The translations under genes were made by a program, and so were the position numbers. This document shows, one piece after another, positions 36,577-45,126 of a stretch of DNA of 64,000 nucleotides; the first letter of the stretch is position 1, and the number at the start of each line of letters is the position of its first letter. The DNA is from a virus: positions 62,001-126,000 of IMG/VR virus record IMGVR_UViG_3300042922_000850. One strand, given 5' to 3'. The notes beneath the pieces are model-generated. The model worked only from the letters and a program-made list of their open reading frames with translations. It ran no database searches and was not told the DNA's origin.

Positions 36577-36620
36577 GTATAAGAAAGAAAAGGGGGATAT
36601 TTTCTTCTTTTCTTTCTTGC
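36577..36620 (+). promoter_or_regulatory. class I promoter motif plus 5' hairpin
   Basis: GTATAAGAAAGAAAA; AAGAAAGAAAAG pairs with CTTTTCTTTCTT at about 36609-36620. It starts the long operon group that follows the cassette array; the leader before the first GTG is about 100 bases. Confidence 0.55.
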
Positions 36621-36698
36621 TATCATGATTTTACAATGATAAAATAGAAAGAAAAATGCGTTACAAAGGGTAAAAATATTAATATAGGAGGCAAAATT

Positions 36699-36932
36699 GT
36701 GGAGAAACAAGTACCGGGTAATGAGCCAGTGGGAACAGGCTTTTTAAACACAGCTGATATACTGGGCAATCCCTGTGATATAAGAAACAGTTCAATTATG
36801 ACTGTTCTTTATTACTTACAAAACGCAACAAATTTTGTTATTTGTGACGAGCAAGGTAATAGATACTTGATATCTGAAACAAAGTATGAAAAAGAAACTG
36901 GATCAATACTATTAGAAATTAAAAGAAAGTAA
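36699..36932 (+). CDS. hypothetical protein
   Basis: 77 aa with a GTG start after AGGAGG. Soluble, with ICDEQGNRYLISETKY near the C-terminus. No family recognised. Confidence 0.6.
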   Translation: MEKQVPGNEPVGTGFLNTADILGNPCDIRNSSIMTVLYYLQNATNFVICDEQGNRYLISETKYEKETGSILLEIKRK

Positions 36933-36944
36933 GGGAGATAAATT

Positions 36945-37925
36945 ATGATGACCTATGATGAATTTAAAGCAAATGTTTCAACGGATGTTCTTAATTATTT
37001 ACCAGGTGGAGCAGACGAATGGATAGCGGGAGTTAAACCTATCAGAAAGACAAACCAAATTCTTGATGGCCTTTTGATCTTAAGAACAAATCAGGAAACA
37101 GAGAAAGTGGCCTGCCCTATTATATATCTAGAGCAATGTTACAAATATATAAAAGAGGGTGCCCATTCATACGAAAACGTATTAGAGAGTATTGCTGATG
37201 GATACCTAAAGGAACTGAAGGCGCACGAACAGATTGTCGATAAAGCGGACATCTGTAAAGAAAGCGCATCCGATCATCTTTTTTGCACTGTAATTAACGT
37301 GGAAAAGAACGAGAAATTACTTGCCTGCACCCCCCATCAAATCAAACATGGCCTTGCGATTATTTGCAAGTGGCTTTTTAGCAAGGATGAGGATGGGTTA
37401 GTAACAGCTTTGGTCAATGAAGGCATTATGAAAGAGCAATTAAACATGGATGAGGATGAAATGTTTTCGCTTGCAATGAAGAATACAAAACGGATGTTCC
37501 CAACAAAGATCTGCCCTATCTGTGTGAGTGTTGAAAAAACATTGGAACGGATGGGAATGCCAAAAGAAATGATAAAGAAAGCAGTAAAAGAAATTACTCC
37601 AGAAAACGATATGTTTGTTGTCTCAAACGATATTGGGCAAAACGGAGCCATCAACTTTTTATATGATGAAACGTTACTTCGGTTATCAGATATAATGAAA
37701 GGTAATTTTTATATTCTGCCCTCTAGTATTCACGAAGTGATTGCAGTAAGAGATCCTAACAAATATACTGGGTATAGCGAACAAGTGGCACGGAATATGC
37801 TGGAAACGGTTATGGAGGTAAACAAGACCGAGGTTTCTGCCCCCGATTTTTTATCAGACAGCGTTTATTATTATGAATGGCTATCTGAGAAGATGACCAT
37901 AAAGAAAGCAAGCACACAACAATAA
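36945..37925 (+). CDS. DUF5688 family protein
   Basis: 326 aa, GGGAG upstream. The pattern MTYDEFKANVSTDVLNYLPG, a KTNQILDGLLI stretch and PIIYLEQCYKYIKEG matches DUF5688, a family frequent in Lachnospiraceae/Ruminococcaceae genomes and mobile elements. The C-terminal part, with NFYILPSSIHEVIAV, is also typical. Function is not established. The family's distribution supports a gut-clostridial host. Confidence 0.85.
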   Translation: MMTYDEFKANVSTDVLNYLPGGADEWIAGVKPIRKTNQILDGLLILRTNQETEKVACPIIYLEQCYKYIKEGAHSYENVLESIADGYLKELKAHEQIVDKADICKESASDHLFCTVINVEKNEKLLACTPHQIKHGLAIICKWLFSKDEDGLVTALVNEGIMKEQLNMDEDEMFSLAMKNTKRMFPTKICPICVSVEKTLERMGMPKEMIKKAVKEITPENDMFVVSNDIGQNGAINFLYDETLLRLSDIMKGNFYILPSSIHEVIAVRDPNKYTGYSEQVARNMLETVMEVNKTEVSAPDFLSDSVYYYEWLSEKMTIKKASTQQ

Positions 37926-37944
37926 TATTAAGGTAGGTGAAAGA

Positions 37945-38454
37945 ATGTTTCATATAGTAAAAACCTTAGTATACCGGGGAGTGGATATCTTCTTGGTACA
38001 GCAAGAAGAAGATGATAAAATCTATATCCCTAGAGATTGCATCAGAAAAGCTCTGCAATATGTTAATAGCGGACAAATATCGAAGATGCAATCTCGATAT
38101 AGCAAGATTTTTCAATCCGAGTACATCCGTGATTTTACACTGCAGGTTCCTGAGGGTGGAGTTGTAAATGGTACCGGGTTATACACTATACGAGGAATGG
38201 TTGAGGTGTGTTCCCATACACAAAAATTTAGAGCTGCAGATGCGCTCATGGATTTCTTAAAACATGAGTTAAATATCATGGGCGTGCAAGAGCTGTTCCC
38301 TGAAATTGCACAGATTCATCCGTTTACTGTTTTTGATAAAACAGAGCGGGAGTTATTAATACAAATCAATCTTCATATGTCCAAGATAGAGAAGATATTG
38401 GAAGATATCAAAGAGAGGTTAACTGAGGAGGATAATCATGGACAAACAGAATAA
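37945..38454 (+). CDS. BRO-N/antirepressor-like protein (tentative)
   Basis: 169 aa, AGGTAGGTG upstream. Layout reminiscent of BRO/antirepressor N-domains: YRGVDIFLVQQE, YIPRDCIRKALQYVN, then TGLYTIRGMVEVCSHTQKFR and AADALMDFLKHEL. The C-terminal helix is coiled-coil-like. Overlaps the next gene by 17 bases. The assignment is weak. Confidence 0.6.
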   Translation: MFHIVKTLVYRGVDIFLVQQEEDDKIYIPRDCIRKALQYVNSGQISKMQSRYSKIFQSEYIRDFTLQVPEGGVVNGTGLYTIRGMVEVCSHTQKFRAADALMDFLKHELNIMGVQELFPEIAQIHPFTVFDKTERELLIQINLHMSKIEKILEDIKERLTEEDNHGQTE

Positions 38455-38770
38455 ACTGGTCGACAGGGTTAAATACCAAACGATAAAAAAGTTTACTTAT
38501 GATCAGATGCAAAATTTTTTAATAGACATTTATACAATAGGATATAAATCGGCTGTAGAACAAATTAATCCTTCGATTAAAAGCATTGATGAAAGCGCTG
38601 TGGAAAGGGCGATAAAGGAATTAATCCGGAAAGAGTTTGGCATAGGAGAAAAACGATATTCTGCTGCCGGCATGGAACAAAAGATTAAAGAAGCTCTGGA
38701 TGGTAGCTTTGAAGATTTAGACGTTGCTGAAATTAGTGTTAAACTTGATGAAAAGAGGCGAGAACTTTAG
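38438..38770 (+). CDS. hypothetical protein
   Basis: 110 aa, GAGGAGG upstream. Mostly helical and charged, with a conserved-looking VERAIKELIRKEFGIGEKRYS. Unrecognised. Confidence 0.65.
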   Translation: MDKQNKLVDRVKYQTIKKFTYDQMQNFLIDIYTIGYKSAVEQINPSIKSIDESAVERAIKELIRKEFGIGEKRYSAAGMEQKIKEALDGSFEDLDVAEISVKLDEKRREL

Positions 38771-39175
38771 ATGGTATACACTACATATTTTGGGAGACTT
38801 AAAAAGATACCTGTTCTTTCAAGAAAAATTATTGTAGCAAGATACGTGCCACCACAGTTCAATCTGAAAGCTGCGGCAAATACATATCACTACCCGCAGC
38901 TTTCTCCATCAACATCTTTATTAAAATCATATAAAGATGGGTTATGCGATTGGGATACTTTTGCCGAGGAATACCGACAGGAAATGGAGAATCGCCCAGA
39001 CCTTATAAAATGTATCGATGCCATGGCAAAGTATATAAAAGAACATGGTGATGAAGATATTTTTTTAGTCTGTTATGAAAAGGATCCAAACTCTTGTCAT
39101 CGGTATCTGTTGGCGCTTCATTTAAAAGAAAAATATCAAATTGATTGTGAGGAGTGGAGAGATGGAAGTATTTAA
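38771..39175 (+). CDS. DUF488 family protein
   Basis: 134 aa, starting directly after the previous stop. ARYVPP (about 23-28), PSTSLLKSYKDG (about 45-56), then FLVCYEKDPNSCHRYLLA (about 98-115) are the DUF488 signature, including the C-x8-CHR arrangement. The family is of unknown function, sometimes proposed to act in stress or DNA repair. Confidence 0.85.
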   Translation: MVYTTYFGRLKKIPVLSRKIIVARYVPPQFNLKAAANTYHYPQLSPSTSLLKSYKDGLCDWDTFAEEYRQEMENRPDLIKCIDAMAKYIKEHGDEDIFLVCYEKDPNSCHRYLLALHLKEKYQIDCEEWRDGSI

Positions 39176-39452
39176 AATTGAAAAGGATTTAAGTTTTGAC
39201 CTTGAGTTCTGGCTTGAAAAGTTAGCTGTGAAATCAAATGACATCCTTTTAATGAAAACATCTAGTGAAATACCTGATGTTGTGACAAAAAATGTAGTAG
39301 AACAATTTGCCGCATTAGTACAGGGTGAAGAGAAATTCGAAGGCGTAAAGATGTTTATCATCCCAAGCTCAGGCATAGACATATCGTTGTTAACTGACCT
39401 GCAATTAGAAGAAATGGGATTAATGCGCATCCCAAAAAAGAAAAAGAAATAA
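39162..39452 (+). CDS. hypothetical protein
   Basis: 96 aa from ATG 39162 (GGAG upstream), overlapping DUF488 by 14 bases. Acidic body with a basic KKKKK end. Unrecognised. Confidence 0.6.
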   Translation: MEVFKIEKDLSFDLEFWLEKLAVKSNDILLMKTSSEIPDVVTKNVVEQFAALVQGEEKFEGVKMFIIPSSGIDISLLTDLQLEEMGLMRIPKKKKK

Positions 39453-39486
39453 CTTTAAAACATTAGCGAAAGTAGGCAAATCTATT

Positions 39487-39738
39487 ATGGCAAATATCAT
39501 TCAGTTTCCTACAAAGAAGATTAAAGTTAGTCTTGATATGATGCGTTTGATCGGGTCTCCAGTGCCACACCGGATAATTGTGGCGGCCATAGAATTAGAG
39601 TTAAAGAATTGCAATTGTTCTTATCGCGAGCAACATGATGATATAGCCAACGGAGGAACAAAATTAACTTGCATTGTTGATAAAATGCCAAGGGATAATG
39701 AGATGTTAGGGATACGTTGGGAAGTAATAGAAGAATAA
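39487..39738 (+). CDS. hypothetical protein
   Basis: 83 aa. Weak ribosome site (GTAGG). Starts with MANIIQFPTKK, an opening often seen in short phage regulators, but no domain follows that I can name. Confidence 0.6.
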   Translation: MANIIQFPTKKIKVSLDMMRLIGSPVPHRIIVAAIELELKNCNCSYREQHDDIANGGTKLTCIVDKMPRDNEMLGIRWEVIEE

Positions 39739-39749
39739 AGGAGGATCTT

Positions 39750-40097
39750 ATGCCAAGCTTTGATGAATTGGGAAGGCCAGGGAAGTGTGATGTATGTAGT
39801 AAGGAGGCAAATGTAGTTGTTCTCTCATCAAGTATGGGGCCAATAAGTTGGGCTTACTGCGAAAATTGTGCGACTAAAAGATTGGAACCATACGGCGGTA
39901 TGATAGCATATATTTCATCGTTAAATTACCCAGATGATGTTAATCCGGATTATGTAAAGGAAATCCGAAGAATATTAAAAGAATTGGGCAAAACAGAAGA
40001 GGAATTTATTGCAGACTGTAAAAAATCCAATGAGGAATATACGGAATATCTTAAAAATCAGTCGGAAGAACTTTGTGAAGAGAGTGAGGAAGAATAA
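39750..40097 (+). CDS. zinc-ribbon hypothetical protein with acidic tail
   Basis: 115 aa from ATG 39750 after AGGAGG. CDVCSKEA (about 13-20) and YCENCATKR (about 36-44) form one zinc ribbon. The C-terminus is a Glu-rich helix. Probably a protein or RNA adaptor (inference). Confidence 0.65.
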   Translation: MPSFDELGRPGKCDVCSKEANVVVLSSSMGPISWAYCENCATKRLEPYGGMIAYISSLNYPDDVNPDYVKEIRRILKELGKTEEEFIADCKKSNEEYTEYLKNQSEELCEESEEE

Positions 40098-40098
40098 C

Positions 40099-40650
40099 AT
40101 GAACCAAGAAGATTTTAGCATCAGCCAGTTTACAAGTAGCACCGCAGTTTATCTATTAAACGCGATAGCAGAAACCATTGAATTTGAAATGGGGGAGGAA
40201 GATGCTATCGATCATATAGTTGAAGCATTTAATAAGCTTGCAACAGTAATAGAGCGGAAAAACGTCAATATCTCTGATTTTCAGAACGATAACAACTTTA
40301 TATTGCAAACAGCAAAGGATCTAATAGTTTTAATTAATGATGAAAATCCATATGCAGTAATTAAAGAAAAATATAATAACTTAAGAGACGAATATATTAC
40401 AAGCTTCGGTAATTCTTTTATTTCAATGAACAGAAAAGACCTCGAAAATTTGGGATTTGCTTTCTGGCAACCATCAGAGCCTCTGATGTTAATACCAATC
40501 TGGGCTTATCGGCTGCTCCCGACAGACCTAGAGCTTACGTCAATTAATGGGGACAAGGCAATTGCGTTTAATCCAATTATTCGGGTTGACCGTAGTTCAG
40601 ATATTCGATTTGGTCATCTTGGATGGGGATTTTACTTAAGAAAGGAGTAA
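40099..40650 (+). CDS. hypothetical protein
   Basis: 183 aa from ATG 40099, GAGGAAG upstream. Helical N-terminal two thirds; the C-terminus has PLMLIPIWAYRLLPTDLELTS and FGHLGWGFYL, reminding of small beta domains that follow helical regions in phage proteins. Unrecognised. Confidence 0.65.
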   Translation: MNQEDFSISQFTSSTAVYLLNAIAETIEFEMGEEDAIDHIVEAFNKLATVIERKNVNISDFQNDNNFILQTAKDLIVLINDENPYAVIKEKYNNLRDEYITSFGNSFISMNRKDLENLGFAFWQPSEPLMLIPIWAYRLLPTDLELTSINGDKAIAFNPIIRVDRSSDIRFGHLGWGFYLRKE

Positions 40651-40653
40651 ACA

Positions 40654-41178
40654 ATGTTTGGTAGAGTACTGTGGTTCGACGATAATAAAGGATATGGATT
40701 TATAGGTTCCTCGGATGCAAGCTGCGATATTAAGGAGGACATCTTCTTTCATTACAGCGAGATAAAAACGGAAGAATCATTCAAAACACTTATGTATGGA
40801 CAACCTGTAGAATTTGACATGCAAACTACGGGGACAGCAAAGGATCGTGTTATCGCGGTTAATATAAAGCCAATGCCATTTATTAACGAGAATACGAATA
40901 AGCCATTTCTATTGACAAGCTTTGTTGAATTTACAGATGAATCACCTTTAGGCTGCACCTTGCAAGAGTTTCAAACAGTTATTGGTTCCAAGGAGAAGAA
41001 GGGTATTAAACATATCTTTTCCTATCCGAGCTCCGGAATGCTCTTAGGACTTAGTCGTCCTGCCTCAGATTTTAATGGTCAGGAATTGAGCCGGATAGCA
41101 GAAACTATTCTTGATAACCGGTATAGGAAGATCATAGAAACAGGAGACTGGCTTAGTTACGATATATTACAAGTATAA
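40654..41178 (+). CDS. cold-shock-domain protein
   Basis: 174 aa, AAAGGAG upstream. Residues 1-72 form a cold-shock OB fold: WFDDNKGYGFIGS (RNP1-like, about 6-18), DIFFHYSEIKTE (RNP2-like, about 29-40) and GQPVEFDM. The C-terminal 100 residues have no known domain. Likely binds single-stranded RNA or DNA, as an antiterminator or RNA chaperone; inferred. Confidence 0.85.
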   Translation: MFGRVLWFDDNKGYGFIGSSDASCDIKEDIFFHYSEIKTEESFKTLMYGQPVEFDMQTTGTAKDRVIAVNIKPMPFINENTNKPFLLTSFVEFTDESPLGCTLQEFQTVIGSKEKKGIKHIFSYPSSGMLLGLSRPASDFNGQELSRIAETILDNRYRKIIETGDWLSYDILQV

Positions 41179-41190
41179 GGTGGGTGTTTT

Positions 41191-41625
41191 ATGGACCGAA
41201 GAGAGATATTAACTAATAAGGCAATTTGCGTTTGCGTAGAAGCGCGAAAAGCTGTCGAGCGGCAAACCGTTAAAATGGGATCAGCTAACGAAAAAAGACA
41301 AAAGGGCATAATAGGTTTGATTTTTGACACGGAAAGTATTTTGAAAAAATCTCATATTGAAAGAAACACGACAGTTTCGCTAGAATATCTGGAAAAGGGT
41401 CTAAATAATATATGCCTAATTGATTTAAAAATGAAGGGGATGAAAAATATTTATAGCCCTGTGCGCGAGATATTCCCGGAGATTGTTAAATGTACCGTCA
41501 AACTTGCCCACGACGCAGACAATGCGGGCAGCGTAGACGATGTGAACGGTATTTTCATTCCCTTCCCTTCTCCGGAACAATTTGCTAACCTTGCAAGACA
41601 GCTATTTTCAAGAGGAGGTGAGTAA
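41191..41625 (+). CDS. hypothetical protein
   Basis: 144 aa, AAGGTGGG upstream. Helical, with two Cys and the stretch IFIPFPSPEQFANLARQLF at the end. One base from the next gene. Confidence 0.65.
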   Translation: MDRREILTNKAICVCVEARKAVERQTVKMGSANEKRQKGIIGLIFDTESILKKSHIERNTTVSLEYLEKGLNNICLIDLKMKGMKNIYSPVREIFPEIVKCTVKLAHDADNAGSVDDVNGIFIPFPSPEQFANLARQLFSRGGE

Positions 41626-41829
41626 ATGGATTATTATCAGGAAAAATACGAAACACTATTACGCGATTATAAGAAGCTACAAAGGAAATGCGACGATTTA
41701 GAGGAGAATAATCGGAAACTGTATGACCAGTTAGATAGTGCAAATTTCCGAATAAGACAAGAATTGGAGCCCAGAATAAAACGCGAAGGAAGAAGATATG
41801 ATGCGTGGGTAACTGATCCAGAAAGATAG
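41626..41829 (+). CDS. short coiled-coil protein
   Basis: 67 aa, GAGGAGGTGAG upstream. Almost entirely a heptad-type helix (YETLLRDYKKLQRKCDDLEE), with a basic end. Probably a dimer or a partner of a neighbour. Confidence 0.65.
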   Translation: MDYYQEKYETLLRDYKKLQRKCDDLEENNRKLYDQLDSANFRIRQELEPRIKREGRRYDAWVTDPER

Positions 41830-41860
41830 GAAATAAGTTTAATTTGAAAGGAGGATGTTT

Positions 41861-42130
41861 ATGTTATTAAAGCAAGTCGTTAAAGATATAGGAGTCGAGG
41901 TAGAGAGTCATTATATCAGTACACGTAGGATATTTGATATTAACTTTATCAATTCTGATTTATATCAAATATTTAATATTAGCTTTATCAATTCTGATGG
42001 AGACAATGACGAAACTCAGTTTGAGGCACAAAACATCGATGAGTTAGATGCGCTGTATACCGAGTTTTGTAAAGAGAATGGGTTTAAAACTGACACAGTG
42101 TATGGTATAACCATCGTTGCGCCAGATTAA
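41861..42130 (+). CDS. hypothetical protein with internal 13-residue duplication
   Basis: 89 aa from ATG 41861 (the ATG at 41855 abuts GGAGG). Residues about 23-34 (RIFDINFINSDL) and 37-48 (IFNISFINSDGD) are a near-exact tandem duplication encoded by a 39-bp direct repeat (about 41930-42000). The rest is acidic. Function unknown. Confidence 0.6.
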   Translation: MLLKQVVKDIGVEVESHYISTRRIFDINFINSDLYQIFNISFINSDGDNDETQFEAQNIDELDALYTEFCKENGFKTDTVYGITIVAPD

Positions 42131-42149
42131 AATTAATGGAGGAAAGAAT

Positions 42150-42428
42150 ATGAAAATGAATGTTATTTTTAAATGTGGGGGAGTAATGGTAAACAAACAT
42201 TCTGATGGCGGTAAACACAATGGGTGGAATAATCCATTTGGGGAAAATTTGCCGGCTGTAGGAGATTATATTGAACTTGGAGAGCACACAGAAAAATTTA
42301 CTCATTTAGAATATACCCCAATGAAAAGATATATTGTAAAATCAAGGGCATTTTCTGCCATTGAAGATAGCAATAATCTTTATTCTTCGCCAACCTGTGT
42401 AATTGAATTGGAGGAAGTGTCTAAGTAA
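42150..42428 (+). CDS. hypothetical protein
   Basis: 92 aa from ATG 42150, GGAGG upstream. Beta-rich; VGDYIELGEHTEKFTHLEYTP and the VKS(R)AFSAI pattern suggest a small barrel. Unrecognised. Confidence 0.6.
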   Translation: MKMNVIFKCGGVMVNKHSDGGKHNGWNNPFGENLPAVGDYIELGEHTEKFTHLEYTPMKRYIVKSRAFSAIEDSNNLYSSPTCVIELEEVSK

Positions 42429-42461
42429 CCATTTCTATAAACAAAGACTTCGTGAGGTAAA

Positions 42462-42839
42462 ATGATGATCAGATGTAGTAACTCGGCTCTTTTACGAACA
42501 AACTGTTGTGTGGAGTGTGCGGCTCAAAACTTAGAGGACGAACGATGTTCCTGTATTATTGCAGAGGAGTTAGGATTTGATAAATGGAAAATTGTAAAGT
42601 ACTGCAAGTATGCGGTTTTAATAAGAGGATGGAGAGCAAGTAGCGAAGTTCATTTCGGTGACAAAGAACAGAAATTCGATGATAAAGAACAGAAAGTGGG
42701 TGGCAAAATTCGTTTTAACGGCGAAGAACATGAAGTGGAAGTAGAGATAAAGGACGACCAGTTATTTATTCACTTCTCGGAGGGTGCTAACACATCAAAT
42801 TGGTATCACGCCGTATATATTGACCACAAACGCAGCTAA
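42462..42839 (+). CDS. cysteine-rich hypothetical protein
   Basis: 125 aa, GAGGT upstream. Cysteines at CSNS, NCCVECA, RCSCI and YCKYA in the first 55 residues suggest metal binding. A GDKEQKFDDKEQK tandem repeat (about 67-79) links to a beta-rich C-terminus. Confidence 0.6.
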   Translation: MMIRCSNSALLRTNCCVECAAQNLEDERCSCIIAEELGFDKWKIVKYCKYAVLIRGWRASSEVHFGDKEQKFDDKEQKVGGKIRFNGEEHEVEVEIKDDQLFIHFSEGANTSNWYHAVYIDHKRS

Positions 42840-42862
42840 TGTTAAGAAAGGATGATAGTAGC

Positions 42863-43234
42863 ATGTCAATTGCAAAGAAGGACAGATTTATAAACACAAA
42901 TTTAAGACTAGCTCTTACATTCCAAGGCAGAGAAGTTTCCTTCCCTCCAGAAGCTTTTTATTATGAAGGGAATGAATATATTATTCTCGGGAAATCAAAC
43001 AAGGATGACCTAATCCCTATTAATGTGACGGACATCGAAATGCAAAAGATTGTTACGATGGGAGAGTTAGGGCAATATATCTGCACAAACATCGCAGGAG
43101 ATATATTTGATGCTTGTATATATAGAGGAGAAGATGGTGAGCACGCCTTCCTGCTTGCAATCCGAACAAGAGAGAAACCGGAGAAACAAAAGGGCGCACA
43201 AACCACAACAGGAAAGACGGAGGATGGAGAATAA
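42863..43234 (+). CDS. hypothetical protein
   Basis: 123 aa from ATG 42863 (AAGGATG upstream; the ATG at 42839 lacks a ribosome site). A disordered Lys/Gln/Thr C-terminal tail follows a globular region. It overlaps the SbcD-like gene by one base, so it may be functionally linked to it. Confidence 0.6.
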   Translation: MSIAKKDRFINTNLRLALTFQGREVSFPPEAFYYEGNEYIILGKSNKDDLIPINVTDIEMQKIVTMGELGQYICTNIAGDIFDACIYRGEDGEHAFLLAIRTREKPEKQKGAQTTTGKTEDGE

Positions 43235-44253
43235 TGAAATTAATGTATTTTACGGACCCACATGTACGTGTGAAATCTCCCCTATATCGATTAGATGATT
43301 ACGGGGAACGTATTCTCAAGAAACTTAATTACGTGGCGCAATTGGGCCATGAACACAACGTAGACGGATATATCTGTGGCGGTGATATACTTGACCGCCC
43401 GGATATACCATATTCAATGATGGCGAAACTCATATCTGTTCTAATAAAATTTGAAAAGCCAATTTATACCGTTATTGGAAATCATGAGGAATTCGGATAC
43501 AACCCAAATTCACACCCACGTACAGCATTATCTATTGTGACAGCGTCAGGGTTGCTTACAAGACTTTCAATGAACAACCCCATCATTCTTACGGACGCTC
43601 TGGGAAACAAAGTGTCTTTAACCGGATGCGACGCACATTCCGAACTTGATAAGTATGGCAGAGTATCTGATTATGTAGATATACCAGAGGTTACAAACGC
43701 AGTAAGAATTCATGTTGTGCATGGGTTCCTGGCGAAGCGCCCATGGCCTCAAGTGCCTGTCACCACAATCGACGATATTTTACACACAAAAGCACATCTT
43801 GTTCTTTCTGGCCACGAACACAGCGGTTTCGGAGTAGTCAGAAAGGGCGGGAAAGTGTTTTGTAATCCGGGTGCACTTGGTCGTGTAACTGCGTCGGTAG
43901 GTGATGTAAATTTGGATGTTAAAGTTGCTTTGATTGATACAGGAGTAGCTGTTGATAGTGACGGAATTAATATCGACCTTCTTAAATTCCCTATTGAAAT
44001 TGCTCCTCCGGCAAACGAGGTTATTGATCGCGAGAAACTTGAATTGGAAAAAGAGCATAAACAAGCGCAGGCTGCATTCGTGGCATCTGCAAAAGAAGCA
44101 ATCAAGAAATTTAATTTTGAAGAGGGATTTAACCTTTATTCAATGCTTGATTTCCTTATCCTTGAAGATGAAATTCCGGAAGAAGTACAGAAACTCATGA
44201 GATATTATATTGAGAAGGCAGAGGAAGAATTATCGAAAGGCGGCGGAGAATAA
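43234..44253 (+). CDS. sbcD: SbcD/Mre11-like metallophosphoesterase (nuclease subunit)
   Basis: 339 aa. The five metallophosphoesterase motifs are in order: FTDPH (6-10; D-x-H), GGDILDRP (about 48-55), GNHEEFG (about 81-87), VVHGF (about 158-162) and LSGHEHSG (about 192-199). This layout is that of SbcD/Mre11 and phage gp47 nucleases, which with SbcC/Rad50 resect or cleave DNA ends. The C-terminal helices (about 260-339) would carry the Rad50-binding site. The SbcC halves lie at 48.6 and 54.7 kb, so the complex is encoded in this window. Confidence 0.85.
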   Translation: MKLMYFTDPHVRVKSPLYRLDDYGERILKKLNYVAQLGHEHNVDGYICGGDILDRPDIPYSMMAKLISVLIKFEKPIYTVIGNHEEFGYNPNSHPRTALSIVTASGLLTRLSMNNPIILTDALGNKVSLTGCDAHSELDKYGRVSDYVDIPEVTNAVRIHVVHGFLAKRPWPQVPVTTIDDILHTKAHLVLSGHEHSGFGVVRKGGKVFCNPGALGRVTASVGDVNLDVKVALIDTGVAVDSDGINIDLLKFPIEIAPPANEVIDREKLELEKEHKQAQAAFVASAKEAIKKFNFEEGFNLYSMLDFLILEDEIPEEVQKLMRYYIEKAEEELSKGGGE

Positions 44254-44259
44254 TACCTC

Positions 44260-44439
44260 ATGGATGAAAAATTAAAGCAAAAATTAAAAGACCACATCGA
44301 CAGTCTTAAGCCAAAGGAAATAGCAGAAATTAAATATTCTGAGTGCGGGATTTGTTTAGACCCAAAAGAATGCGGGAAAACAACTTTGGAAAACTGCAAA
44401 AGAAAGTTAAGAAAACATCTGAAAGATGGTTTATCATAA
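44260..44439 (+). CDS. short Cys-containing hypothetical protein
   Basis: 59 aa. C-x2-C, then C-x8-C (YSECGICLDPKECGKTTLENC) suggests a small iron-sulfur or zinc knuckle; the ends are basic. It follows the sbcD-like gene by six bases; the ribosome site is weak (GGCGGAG). Confidence 0.55.
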   Translation: MDEKLKQKLKDHIDSLKPKEIAEIKYSECGICLDPKECGKTTLENCKRKLRKHLKDGLS

Positions 44440-44471
44440 TTTGTTATCGTGCTTTATTTTGTTGCAGAGCT

Positions 44472-44490
44472 CTGCATACAGTGCGATAAT
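44472..44490 (+). promoter_or_regulatory. possible class II promoter
   Basis: CATACAGTGCGATAATAAAT resembles the CATAAC-GTGNTATAATAAAA sites at 48156 and 62399, with G in the first -10 position. Located in the only sizeable gap between sbcD and the next operon. Confidence 0.4.
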
Positions 44491-44510
44491 AAATTAATGG
44501 AGGTGCAGAT

Positions 44511-45035
44511 ATGAAAGCAGATAAAGAATTAACATTGGAAGAGATAGGGGGAGGAATAGCTCAGCTTATAACCGACACTATTAATAAAAACCCTTCAGTT
44601 AATGTCCGTAATGATTCCGAGGGCAGGGATATTTTGAAAAATCGGATACTTGAATTTGCGGAAGAATTTATAAAAGTCGACCCTTTGCTTAAGATTGATA
44701 ATGAAACACACACAATTTATATTTACGATATTTTTGACATGAATATCTTAACAAGAGCTCCTCTCACTTATCCTGAAATTAAAATGAACTGCGAGTATAA
44801 AGTTATAGCAGAAGATGATAAGGTGTTTGGGACAATAGTTTGGGAACGTGAAGAGAAGGAGTGTAGCTTTACCTTTACCACATGTTACACTCCTTCTCAG
44901 ACGCTAGAGTATATTTCACTAGCAATAAATGTGAAAGGAGGTGAAGAGCAACATGATGGAGAAATATGGAACAGATATGGAGAATCTTCCATTGACGGAC
45001 GATCAGTACCGTCAATTGATGAGATTAGCTTCTGA
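44511..45035 (+). CDS. hypothetical protein
   Basis: 174 aa, GGAGGTG upstream. Helical N-terminus, beta-rich middle. A 13-bp perfect inverted repeat (44853-44865 with 44886-44898) lies in the coding sequence. Overlaps the next gene by 83 bases, so its last 27 residues are double-coded. Confidence 0.6.
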   Translation: MKADKELTLEEIGGGIAQLITDTINKNPSVNVRNDSEGRDILKNRILEFAEEFIKVDPLLKIDNETHTIYIYDIFDMNILTRAPLTYPEIKMNCEYKVIAEDDKVFGTIVWEREEKECSFTFTTCYTPSQTLEYISLAINVKGGEEQHDGEIWNRYGESSIDGRSVPSIDEISF

Positions 45036-45126
45036 TAATCCGCAGGAAGAATTTAAAATGCCTACAAATCGTAAGGCCGCAGATGAATTAATTGAAAAGT
45101 TGGCAGGTGAAGCATATGAGAGATAA
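44953..45126 (+). CDS. small hypothetical protein
   Basis: 57 aa from ATG 44953 after AAAGGAGGTG. Acidic, helical; ENLPLTDDQYRQLMRLASDNP resembles the tethering helices found in small phage regulators. Overlaps genes on both sides. Confidence 0.5.
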   Translation: MMEKYGTDMENLPLTDDQYRQLMRLASDNPQEEFKMPTNRKAADELIEKLAGEAYER

